The notes under the pieces: generated by a model
Told to the model about the DNA's origin: nothing
What the model saw: only the letters and a program-made list of their open reading frames with translations
Databases searched by the model: none
NCBI GenBank assembly: GCA_021776465.1
Contig: JAJFFU010000113.1
Span: forward strand, 84,772 to 148,771
Length of the DNA stretch: 64,000 bases
Reading direction: 5' to 3'
From: Parvularculaceae bacterium
Lineage (GTDB): Bacteria; Pseudomonadota; Alphaproteobacteria; Caulobacterales; Parvularculaceae
Shown: piece by piece, positions 38,475 through 44,175 of the stretch
How positions within the stretch are numbered: position 1 is the first letter of the stretch
Layout: the number at the start of each line of letters is the position of its first letter
Made by a program: the position numbers and the translations under genes

Positions 38475-38550
38475 CCACCTTGGACCATCTGGGAATGGTG
38501 TGAGCCTGTAAAGCTCACTGGTCTTAGTTCGAATCTAAGAGGGTGGACCA
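38475..38550 (+). tRNA. tRNA-Tyr(GUA), C1:G72 with short variable loop
   Basis: Acceptor CCACCTT/AGGGTGG is perfect and begins C1:G72; anticodon stem TGAGC/GCTCA around CTGTAAA; T stem CTTAG/CTAAG; A73 and CCA encoded. Bacterial tRNA-Tyr normally has G1:C72 and a long variable arm; this gene has neither. Confidence 0.83.
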
Positions 38551-38709
38551 ATGGCTGAAAAAATCGTTTGGGATGCTATCTTTTCCATTTGCACACTTTG
38601 TTACATTTTACGGATGGTGCAAGTGTTTGATAAGGAAGTACTGAAGCTCCCAAAAGAAAAAATCCCTCAAATTTACCCGGACATGGAAGAAGAAGGAGGA
38701 TACACTTAA
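38551..38709 (+). CDS. Small membrane protein starting at the tRNA 3' end
   Basis: The ATG follows the CCA of tRNA-Tyr with no base between. The 52 residues have a hydrophobic segment near 8-24 and an acidic tail. The only Shine-Dalgarno-like bases (GAGGG) are within the tRNA acceptor, so after tRNA 3' cleavage the message would be leaderless. Confidence 0.65.
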   Translation: MAEKIVWDAIFSICTLCYILRMVQVFDKEVLKLPKEKIPQIYPDMEEEGGYT

Positions 38710-38710
38710 T

Positions 38711-38815
38711 ATGAATGACGCGATGGAACTGTTCAACGAAGCTATGGCGCTAGTTTTCATCATTGGTATCATTGCAGGATTGGTGATTGCTGTAGTTGCT
38801 GTAGTGTTGGCATAA
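38711..38815 (+). CDS. Membrane mini-protein, 34 aa
   Basis: GAAGGAGGATACAC precedes the ATG one base after the previous stop. The 34 residues contain one membrane helix (LVFIIGIIAGLVIAVVAVV). Confidence 0.7.
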   Translation: MNDAMELFNEAMALVFIIGIIAGLVIAVVAVVLA

Positions 38816-38828
38816 AAAAAACAAAAAT

Positions 38829-38903
38829 GGCCCTGTCGTTTACTGGCTAGGATACCGGGTTTTCATCTCGGAGGAGGGAGATCGATACTCCCCAGGGCTA
38901 CCA
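38829..38903 (+). tRNA. tRNA-Glu(UUC)
   Basis: Acceptor GGCCCTG/CAGGGCT, anticodon stem CCGGG/CTCGG around TTTTCAT, T stem GGGAG/CTCCC, A73, CCA encoded. Confidence 0.87.
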
Positions 38904-38938
38904 TAATTCACTTGACATCCTACACTGGAGCTAGAACA

Positions 38939-39160
38939 ATGAAGCTTATCGCAAATGACCGTCCAGAACCACGCCTCTCTCGCATTTCTGTTGAGTACAC
39001 GGCATTTGAGGAAAACAAGCCATCTCTCGCCACTCTCTTGCGCTTGTGCGAAGTGGAGGGGCAAATCCCTGATGACGAAATCCCAGATGCCCCCATGGAC
39101 GCAGACAAGCCAACCATCAGCGAGCTACAGAATGGTGTCAAGGGGCGGCACGTTGTCTAG
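38939..39160 (+). CDS. Acidic hypothetical protein
   Basis: The ATG at 38939 follows a TACACT -10-like box and GGAGCTAGAACA. The 73 residues have a Pro/Asp-rich acidic stretch (PDDEIPDAPMDADKP). Not recognised. Confidence 0.7.
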   Translation: MKLIANDRPEPRLSRISVEYTAFEENKPSLATLLRLCEVEGQIPDDEIPDAPMDADKPTISELQNGVKGRHVV

Positions 39161-39359
39161 GTGGGCGGATGTACAGAACAATGCAGCTACGCGTGCTATG
39201 AATTATTCTCTTCTTGAGAAATACATGCGAGAGACGGGAAGGGAAAAGGCGATGTGGCATTTTCGCAAAAGAAAGTTTGCATTTGTCGAGGCGTATGATA
39301 AACTATACATGGCGGAAGTGGAAGTGGGGCTTCAAGCGGCGCAAGGAGAAGAACAATGA
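39132..39359 (+). CDS. Basic helical hypothetical protein
   Basis: The best start is ATG 39132, inside the previous gene; no good ribosome site is seen, so the start is uncertain. The 75 residues are helical (LEKYMRETGREKAMWHFRKRKFAFVEAYDKLY). Coupled to the next gene by four bases. Confidence 0.6.
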   Translation: MVSRGGTLSRWADVQNNAATRAMNYSLLEKYMRETGREKAMWHFRKRKFAFVEAYDKLYMAEVEVGLQAAQGEEQ

Positions 39360-39682
39360 TGGATTTGCAGACAATCATCCACGTTAACCGAAAGCCTGAT
39401 CTAGAACCAGATCCATCTCTTATGGCACGCATCCAAGAAATTTTGGATGAAGAGCTTGCCAATGAGAAATACGAGAAGATGATGCGAGATAGTGATGAGA
39501 TGTTTAATGCATTTTTTTTCGTAATGAATAGCGAAACGCTTGACTTCGCTGATGCTGGGTTCTACTATTCTCATAGCAACGGGAACGACACCTACTACGT
39601 CCATGAAGCGTACCCCGATCTGGTGATTGGCGATAATTTCTTTGTGGGCAGTAAAGAAAATACGGAGAAGAAAAATGATTAA
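39356..39682 (+). CDS. Hypothetical protein
   Basis: The 108 residues are acidic; helical at 15-55, then a beta-rich Tyr/His part (YYSHSNGNDTYYVHEAYPDLVIGD). AAGGAGAAGAAC precedes the ATG. Not recognised. Confidence 0.73.
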   Translation: MMDLQTIIHVNRKPDLEPDPSLMARIQEILDEELANEKYEKMMRDSDEMFNAFFFVMNSETLDFADAGFYYSHSNGNDTYYVHEAYPDLVIGDNFFVGSKENTEKKND

Positions 39683-39830
39683 GAAGTGTAGCTGCAATCA
39701 CCCGTACCAGGACAAGAAGCACGGCAAGGGCCGGCGTGTCCACACCAAGTGTACCAGCGGCTATCGCTGCACTGTGTGTACGGCTGTCAGTGGCGGTGGA
39801 GAAGGCAAGAGTAAGAAGGGGAAGAAGTAA
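39675..39830 (+). CDS. Cys/His-rich small phage protein
   Basis: The ATG at 39675 follows ACGGAGAAGAAAA. The 51 residues (KKCSCNHPYQDKKHGKGRRVHTKC…RCTVC) show a conserved Cys/His pattern I recall from small phage proteins, probably zinc-binding. Confidence 0.75.
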   Translation: MIKKCSCNHPYQDKKHGKGRRVHTKCTSGYRCTVCTAVSGGGEGKSKKGKK

Positions 39831-40258
39831 TGCTAACGGAAAATGAAAGAATTAATGGAATTAGTGGTGTAAGTGATGAAAGAAAGCCGCTAATTGCCAG
39901 GGCCCTGCGTGCTGCCGCATATGCTTGTACGGCTTGGACATGTGATATCAATACAACATGTTCTGATTTCTATTACGACAAGACAGGGATTGGCTGACCG
40001 GCTGTGTATTTTGCCCAAGTGTTGGGTATTTTGACACGACAAGAAGCTGAACATGGCCTCAACGGAGTTAAGGCATACTACTGTGTTAAGTTTCTTTCTG
40101 ATATTTGGAAAGATCACACAGGAGAAATCAAAACCCAAAGAAATTGGGGGTACACAGACGTTATCGATGGTGGTCGTGGAGAGGAAGTGGCCGCTGTATT
40201 CTTTGCAGCAGCTAAGAGTTTGGAAGAAAATTTGGAGAAAAATAATGAATCTGTTTGA
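39830..40258 (+). CDS. Candidate selenoprotein or readthrough gene with in-frame UGA
   Basis: The ATG overlaps the previous stop (TAATG) after AAGGGGAAG. A single frame of 143 codons is broken only by TGA at 39995-39997 (codon 56): …KTGIG-TGA-PAVYFAQVLGILTRQEAEHG…. The halves read as one domain: a Cys-rich helical first part and an alpha/beta second part. After the TGA, TGCCCAA (40012-40018) pairs with TTGGGTA (40022-40028), with one G-U, around a GTG loop, 14 nt downstream. Otherwise it would be two genes (GTG start at 40004) or a nonsense mutant. Confidence 0.6.
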
Positions 40259-40379
40259 CTCTAGGCCCATGAGCGAATACACTAAGAGTGACTGGGTGTG
40301 GTTCACACTCGCTTGTTCGCCCCCCCTGATGATTATGGGAACTGCCCTGGCAGTGGTGCTTGCGAGCTTGGTGTCGTGA
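40245..40379 (+). CDS. Small membrane protein, 44 aa
   Basis: The ATG overlaps the end of the previous gene, after TTTGGAGAAAAAT. The 44 residues have a hydrophobic segment near 20-43. It overlaps the next GTG (GTGA). Confidence 0.65.
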   Translation: MNLFDSRPMSEYTKSDWVWFTLACSPPLMIMGTALAVVLASLVS

Positions 40380-40567
40380 ACTACGACCACCTTCATTACG
40401 AAGTTTTGCCAGAAATCGCTAGCAATTTCCGAGGGAAGTTGTACACTGTCCTTACCGAAACAGAACTCTCTGTTGCCGAAGAACTGAAGAGACAAGGGTA
40501 CGGCGACTGGGTGGAGGTAATAATTGAAGGCGAGATGAACTGGAGATTTGAGGATGTCGAGGATTGA
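40376..40567 (+). CDS. Small acidic hypothetical protein
   Basis: The GTG overlapping the previous stop is the natural coupled start (63 residues). Acidic, alpha/beta (LYTVLTETELSVAEELKRQGYGDWVEVII). It overlaps the next ORF by 14 bases. Confidence 0.62.
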   Translation: MNYDHLHYEVLPEIASNFRGKLYTVLTETELSVAEELKRQGYGDWVEVIIEGEMNWRFEDVED

Positions 40568-40733
40568 CAGGATGCGGAGTGTGTCAAGGATTTTCCATAA
40601 AGTGTTGATCGATGAGTTTACGCATGTTGAGCTAAAGCTGCTTGACATTCTCGTCGCCGAGGGGTATGGTAGGTGTAGGTCGATTGGAGTAGATTCATTC
40701 GTCTATATGGATTACGAAACTGACCTCCCATAA
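40554..40733 (+). CDS. Small hypothetical protein
   Basis: The ATG at 40554 (GAGGATGTCG) gives 59 residues, helical with a short beta end (DSFVYMDYETDLP). Not recognised. Confidence 0.65.
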   Translation: MSRIDRMRSVSRIFHKVLIDEFTHVELKLLDILVAEGYGRCRSIGVDSFVYMDYETDLP

Positions 40734-40753
40734 TATAAAAAAGGGGATAAACC

Positions 40754-40782
40754 TTGCAACCCGCTAGCCGACAGCTTATACT
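40754..40782 (+). promoter_or_regulatory. Sigma70-like promoter
   Basis: TTGCAA, 17 bp, TATACT, followed by a leader of the type shared by many units in 40-48 kb. Confidence 0.78.
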
Positions 40783-40821
40783 GAAGCTGAGCATCAGGAG
40801 GGCGAAGGAACGACGGCAGAA

Positions 40822-40921
40822 TTTGCCTTTCTCCGAAACATCGAGCGAAGTGATTTACAAGGCAAATAAAAGAATCACGGATGGAGAAAAAGCGCTTGCC
40901 TATCTGAGAAGCATCTCTTAA
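40822..40921 (+). pseudogene. Probable decayed mini-gene
   Basis: After its own promoter and an AGGAGGGCGAAGG site, a frame from TTG (40822) reads PFSETSSEVIYK; skipping one G in AAGGGC lets it continue ANKRITDGEKALAYLRSIS to a stop. No ATG is present. A lost start and a one-base insertion would explain it; it could also be a non-coding RNA. Confidence 0.4.
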
Positions 40922-40924
40922 AAT
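40896..40924 (+). promoter_or_regulatory. Sigma70-like promoter
   Basis: TTGCCT, 17 bp, TAAAAT before the gene at 40950. Confidence 0.65.
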
Positions 40925-40949
40925 AAGGGTAGAACAAAAGAGGATTGAC

Positions 40950-41117
40950 ATGAGGAACAGTTACATCGTATACTTCGACAACGAGCCAATGGTGATTCTC
41001 CAAAAGACAGAGATGAAAACCAACGAGGTAATGCTGGACGAATACGCCAAGAAATACGCATTCGACCGCGACAGGCTGTCATGCAGCACATTCCCTCTTT
41101 CTCTAGTGGAGATTTAA
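40950..41117 (+). CDS. Small hypothetical protein, 55 aa
   Basis: AAAAGAGGATTGAC precedes the ATG. The 55 residues begin with a beta strand (RNSYIVYFDNEPMVIL) and are charged later. It is coupled to the next gene (one base apart). Confidence 0.7.
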   Translation: MRNSYIVYFDNEPMVILQKTEMKTNEVMLDEYAKKYAFDRDRLSCSTFPLSLVEI

Positions 41118-41118
41118 A

Positions 41119-41337
41119 ATGAAGTACCTAAAAGAACTCGAAGACGGAATGAAAATCTCTTGCAATCCTGGGTGGCGCGTTGTAGAATACATCAGAGGGA
41201 TGACGAGCGACCCGAAATACATCGCTGCCCTCCTCTCGACAATGGCTGTAGCTGCACGCAAGGATGCACGAGCCCTCGATAAGCAGCACGCTGAAGCACG
41301 CATTAAGCGACAAGTGGAGGAAGACATTTTGTCGTAA
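41119..41337 (+). CDS. Small protein with an EGD-F-like start
   Basis: The 72 residues open MKYLKELEDGMKISCNPGWRVVEY, like the EGD-F family, but continue with a long basic helix (AVAARKDARALDKQHAEARIKRQVEE) rather than the W-E-E end. Partial relationship is suggested. Confidence 0.68.
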   Translation: MKYLKELEDGMKISCNPGWRVVEYIRGMTSDPKYIAALLSTMAVAARKDARALDKQHAEARIKRQVEEDILS

Positions 41338-41360
41338 AAAGAAAAAAAAAAGAAATAAAG

Positions 41361-41389
41361 TGGACATCTGACGAAGTAAGTGCTACATT
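41361..41389 (+). promoter_or_regulatory. Promoter with TGGACA -35
   Basis: TGGACA, 17 bp, TACATT; start near 41396, before a stretch without a gene. Confidence 0.7.
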
Positions 41390-41395
41390 TATAAT

Positions 41396-41540
41396 AACAA
41401 GCAACATGGAGGCGGTTATAATACGCTAATGTCACTCAACACCAAAGCGCAACATAGGGTGAGCGCTACGACATAAAATATCCCAGCCCATCTATGAAGT
41501 GGAGGGATAAATCCACTTGCACTGTACGTAATTAAAAAAC
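41396..41540 (+). ncRNA. Putative structured small RNA
   Basis: No gene is seen. The promoter at 41361 starts a transcript with CACTCA/GGTGAG-type pairing, AGCGC/GCGCT, TATCCC/GGGATA and GTGGA…TCCAC hairpins up to about 41523. It ends before the next promoter at 41562. Confidence 0.42.
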
Positions 41541-41561
41541 AACGAAAATCAGGGGTGGGGC

Positions 41562-41590
41562 TTGACAAACATCGGGCCCCACCCCACACT
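41562..41590 (+). promoter_or_regulatory. Promoter embedded in a perfect inverted repeat
   Basis: TTGACA, 17 bp, CACACT. GGGGTGGGGC (41552-41561) and GCCCCACCCC (41576-41585) flank the -35. The predicted start is 41597, the first base of the tRNA-like gene. Confidence 0.7.
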
Positions 41591-41596
41591 AAACAT

Positions 41597-41725
41597 GCGG
41601 GGTAGCTTAAAGGTAAAGCAATAGCACATACGGACATTCACGGGATATACCCATTCCGTTGGGGAAAACTCCTAGAATAAGTGCTACAATATATGTGGTG
41701 GGTTCGATTCCTGCCCCTCGCACCA
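41597..41725 (+). tRNA. tRNA-like gene with about 50-nt insertion
   Basis: Acceptor GCGGGGT/CCCTCGC (six pairs), D arm GCTT-AAAGGTA-AAGC, T arm GTGGG-TTCGATT-CCTGC, A73 and CCA are present. Between the D and T arms lie about 85 nt. TAGCAC (near 41622) pairs with GTGCTA (41681-41686) and encloses two hairpins: ACGGA…TCCGT, with GGG-ATATA-CCC inside, and GGGG-AAAA-CTCC. The identity is unclear; one hairpin loop contains UUCAC, so a UCA anticodon cannot be excluded. Confidence 0.55.
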
Positions 41726-41797
41726 TCGAAAAAAAAATAAATGCTTTTTATTAGAAATCCTGTGCTACACTTCCTGTAGCCAACAAAGGAGCATGAC

Positions 41798-42001
41798 ATG
41801 AAGCCAAGCGAAATGGTGAGCAATCAGGCAACCCGTATGACGGATATCGTGATGCGTATTATCCGCGCAGAAACTGGGATCGACGAAGGAAGCGGTAAGC
41901 ATTTCAAGATCAGGGAAGAAATCAAAAAGAAGGTCAAGCTGGAAATGGCGAATTTCTCCCTGGACTTTATCGCCACCATGCACCAGAATAAGGGTGAGTG
42001 A
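41798..42001 (+). CDS. Helical hypothetical protein
   Basis: The promoter-like TACACT at 41766 and AAAGGAGCATGAC precede the ATG. The 67 residues are helical and Met-rich (QATRMTDIVMRIIRAE). Not recognised. Confidence 0.72.
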   Translation: MKPSEMVSNQATRMTDIVMRIIRAETGIDEGSGKHFKIREEIKKKVKLEMANFSLDFIATMHQNKGE

Positions 42002-42002
42002 A

Positions 42003-42194
42003 ATGTTCAAGCCTCTCATCACATCTCATAGTGCGGAGCTATCCTGCACCCTCTACAAAACACTAGAAAAAATGGGATACTTCTTGACAAAGGACGAAGC
42101 TGAAGCTATCCTGAGTACAGTGGAAGCCGCGACGGCCAACTTGGCTATCGAAATGTTTGACACATTCACAGAAAATCTACACGGGAAAAACTAA
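42003..42194 (+). CDS. Helical hypothetical protein
   Basis: The ATG at 42003 follows the previous stop after AAGGGTGAGTG; a GTG at 41994 is an alternative. The 63 residues form amphipathic helices resembling the previous protein in layout (helix, loop, helix), perhaps a partner. Not recognised. Confidence 0.7.
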   Translation: MFKPLITSHSAELSCTLYKTLEKMGYFLTKDEAEAILSTVEAATANLAIEMFDTFTENLHGKN

Positions 42195-42195
42195 A

Positions 42196-42468
42196 ATGAA
42201 CATCGAAAAGAGGAGCGAAGACCTGCATGTGACGATTGGTGGAATTCCCCCTGGGACAGCTTTTTATTTTGCGGGTGAAGATGAAATTTGCCTCAAGGTG
42301 AAATTCGTGGGAATGTCATGTGGAACTGTGTCACAACTAGAAGGCATGGAAGGAAAAACCATGTATGTCAGGCTCAGCAATGGTGCGGTGGCGGCTAAGT
42401 GCAGCTATGTTGAGGTGTGCCCTCTTCCCAATGCCGGTGTTGTTCGAGAATTCGCAAATAACGCTTGA
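42196..42468 (+). CDS. Beta-rich hypothetical protein
   Basis: The ATG at 42196 is one base after the previous stop. The 90 residues are beta-rich with GIPPGTAFYFAGEDEICLKV near 20-39, close to the EGD-F pattern (PGT.F.F), and YVRLSNG. A family link is possible. Confidence 0.7.
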   Translation: MNIEKRSEDLHVTIGGIPPGTAFYFAGEDEICLKVKFVGMSCGTVSQLEGMEGKTMYVRLSNGAVAAKCSYVEVCPLPNAGVVREFANNA

Positions 42469-42493
42469 CGGCGAGCCAGCTACACCCTAGAAT
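42465..42493 (+). promoter_or_regulatory. Sigma70-like promoter
   Basis: TTGACG, 17 bp, TAGAAT before the gene at 42525. Confidence 0.72.
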
Positions 42494-42524
42494 GTAGGCG
42501 AACACAAACAACAGAGGGAAAAAA

Positions 42525-42836
42525 ATGAACATGTCAGATTTGGAAAGAGTGGTTTTTCTTTCCTCCATCAAGGAAAAGTGCGAGCAAGCACAAGTGGAAT
42601 TGCAAGAATTCATCGAGGAACACCAGGATGATCCTGACCCCGGCGGAATCAAGGGGTATGAGTATGGGTATTGGGCTAATTTCTCTACCCACAAGGATGG
42701 GAGTGGCAAGGCAGCAGATTTCAGCGGGTGTTACATTGGTGTGCAAGCTGCGCGGGCTCTAATGCAAGTGGCAGATGATCAAATTTCACGCGTTTGTGAA
42801 GACTTGCACAAGCTAGGTGTAAATGCTTCCAAATAA
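42525..42836 (+). CDS. Hypothetical protein
   Basis: The 103 residues have a helical start (EKCEQAQVELQEFIEE), a Gly/Tyr-rich centre and a helical end. AGAGGGAAAAAA precedes the ATG. Not recognised. Confidence 0.75.
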   Translation: MNMSDLERVVFLSSIKEKCEQAQVELQEFIEEHQDDPDPGGIKGYEYGYWANFSTHKDGSGKAADFSGCYIGVQAARALMQVADDQISRVCEDLHKLGVNASK

Positions 42837-42898
42837 AAACAAATATTCCCTGGCCTTTCATTAGGATAGGGAGTAGAAGTGAAGAGGAGAATAAACAC

Positions 42899-43087
42899 AT
42901 GACTGACGAAAAGAGATTTTATTTGACAACCCGCCTGTCTCAGGTCTACGATGAAATCGAGCACATGGAGGATACACTCCAGGGGTGCGATTGGTGTTGA
43001 GGGGGTGGCGACGAAGCTCTGGCAGAGCTTATTGACGAGAAAGAAAAAATCCTGAAAGAGCTTGCCAAGGAGAGAGAAGCGAGCTAA
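42899..43087 (+). CDS. Candidate selenoprotein with in-frame UGA (C-UGA-GGGDE)
   Basis: GAGGAGAATAAACAC precedes the ATG. The 63-codon frame is broken only at codon 34 (42998-43000): …GCDWC-TGA-GGGDEALAEL…, followed by a charged helix to a TAA. I recall CCGGGDE-type motifs in small phage proteins, where the UGA position would be Cys. AAGCTCT (43014-43020) pairs perfectly with AGAGCTT (43024-43030) around a GGC loop, 13 nt after the UGA. Selenocysteine insertion, readthrough, or a nonsense mutation are the options. Confidence 0.65.
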
Positions 43088-43090
43088 ACT
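43062..43090 (+). promoter_or_regulatory. Sigma70-like promoter
   Basis: TTGCCA, 17 bp, TAAACT. The -10 overlaps the stop codon of the UGA gene; it serves the gene at 43127. Confidence 0.68.
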
Positions 43091-43126
43091 GTAAGTAGAC
43101 AAGGAAACAACACCTGGGGCAAACCG

Positions 43127-43348
43127 ATGAAGCGCGACGTAACAGGCTACGCCATCAAGATGCTGTTCGCAGGATTCGCTGGCCTTCTCCTGGGTATCGT
43201 GCTATGCTTGGTGTACATGGAGCAACGCCTAAGCGAGCTTCAGACGGGCCAGCAAGCCATCATGTTGCGAATGGAGCAAGAGCTTCGGATGCAGCGGTAT
43301 GAACTGATGGTGCTGGGCGAGGATGTTTCCGCTAGCGCCCTCAAATAA
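43127..43348 (+). CDS. Membrane-anchored coiled-coil protein
   Basis: The 73 residues have a membrane helix near 10-30 and a following coiled coil (MEQRLSELQTGQQAIMLRMEQEL). The region after the stop is A-rich and another frame continues for 44 codons, so a -1 shift could extend the protein. Function unknown. Confidence 0.72.
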   Translation: MKRDVTGYAIKMLFAGFAGLLLGIVLCLVYMEQRLSELQTGQQAIMLRMEQELRMQRYELMVLGEDVSASALK

Positions 43349-43468
43349 AAAAAGGATATTACGTACGCGCTGCTCCTGGCGATTATGTGGAAGCTCTGAG
43401 AGTCGCCGATGTAGTGCAAGTGAAGGATGTATGCCGCTCCATCCTGCGAGAAAGAAAAAAGAAAAAGG

Positions 43469-43497
43469 TGGAATCGAAGGCATAAGCGTCCTACACT
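43469..43497 (+). promoter_or_regulatory. Sigma70-like promoter
   Basis: TGGAAT, 17 bp, TACACT before the gene at 43543. Confidence 0.7.
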
Positions 43498-43542
43498 GAT
43501 AGTGAAGGGAAAGAAAAAACAACAAGCAACGGAGAGAGAACA

Positions 43543-43761
43543 ATGCGTAAGCAAGATGTCGAAGTGGGTAAAATGTACGCGGTGAAGGTGAGCGGAAAGA
43601 TGGCCCCTGTCCGCATCGACCGCGTCAGCCCTTACGGTGGGTACGATGGCATCAACATCCGCACCGGCCGTAGTGTCAGGCTCCGCACCGCTGGGCGTCT
43701 CCAGTATGAACTGGAACTGGCCCCGGAAGGGAGCGCGTTCAAGTACCGCAAGGTGGGGTAA
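43543..43761 (+). CDS. Small beta-barrel-like phage protein
   Basis: The 72 residues (RKQDVEVGKMYAVKVSGKMAPVRIDRVS…GINIRTGRSVRLRTAGRL) look like a KOW/SH3-type barrel found in several phages. The V.VGKMYAVKV start recalls the EGD-F family, hinting that the whole family may have such a barrel. ACGGAGAGAGAAC precedes the ATG. Confidence 0.75.
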   Translation: MRKQDVEVGKMYAVKVSGKMAPVRIDRVSPYGGYDGINIRTGRSVRLRTAGRLQYELELAPEGSAFKYRKVG

Positions 43762-43797
43762 TCTCAAGGGTGGAACAGAAAAAATATCGGAAACAGG

Positions 43798-43826
43798 TTG
43801 AAAGCCCCTTCTGCACACCCTATCAT
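43798..43826 (+). promoter_or_regulatory. Sigma70-like promoter
   Basis: TTGAAA, 17 bp, TATCAT before the gene at 43865. Confidence 0.7.
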
Positions 43827-43864
43827 CGTAGTGAAGGATAACAAGGAACGAGGAGAAATAAAAC

Positions 43865-44023
43865 ATGTTCGCCACGCATCCGCCGAAGAGCCGCCACAAC
43901 GACCCCCGCTTCCTCAAGAAGCAGAAGACGAAGAACGACGAAGAAGCCATGAAGGAGCTTCTCGAACACGTCACTGTCGATGTCGTCGAAATTCATGTTG
44001 ACGAGCGGCTCATCATGGGGTAG
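43865..44023 (+). CDS. Small basic/acidic protein, 52 aa
   Basis: ACGAGGAGAAATAAAAC precedes the ATG. The 52 residues have a basic start (PPKSRHNDPRFLKKQKTK) and an acidic end. Not recognised. Confidence 0.7.
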   Translation: MFATHPPKSRHNDPRFLKKQKTKNDEEAMKELLEHVTVDVVEIHVDERLIMG

Positions 44024-44033
44024 AATCAATTGA

Positions 44034-44098
44034 GGGGGAGAGAGAGTCCGAAATAACTGTAATATGGCCGAGGTGGCCCTGGCCTCTCCCCCTTGTTT
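44034..44098 (+). ncRNA. Structured tRNA-linked element C
   Basis: GGGGGAGAG (44034-44042) pairs perfectly with CTCTCCCCC (44084-44092), followed by TTGTTT. The interior contains GGCC…GGTGGCCC. It abuts tRNA-Met, like elements A and B. Probably a terminator with a long loop, or a small RNA. Confidence 0.5.
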
Positions 44099-44175
44099 GG
44101 GCTGGTAGCTCAATTGGTTAGAGCAGCGACCTCATAAGTCGTCGGTTGCAGGTTCGAGTCCTGCCCAGCCCACCA
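44099..44175 (+). tRNA. tRNA(CAU), Met type
   Basis: Acceptor GGGCTGG/CCAGCCC, D arm GCTC…GAGC, anticodon stem GCGAC/GTCGT around CTCATAA, T stem GCAGG/CCTGC, A73, CCA encoded. Fully canonical; elongator Met or Ile2. Confidence 0.92.

Noticed and set aside
39830-40258. Alternative genetic code with UGA as sense throughout
   Set aside because: Several nearby and distant genes end in UGA in ATGA-type overlaps or before tRNAs, so UGA remains a stop in general.
40004-40258. Separate gene starting at GTG 40004
   Set aside because: It is in the same frame as the preceding ORF, only six bases after its UGA, and has no ribosome site; a single interrupted frame fits better.
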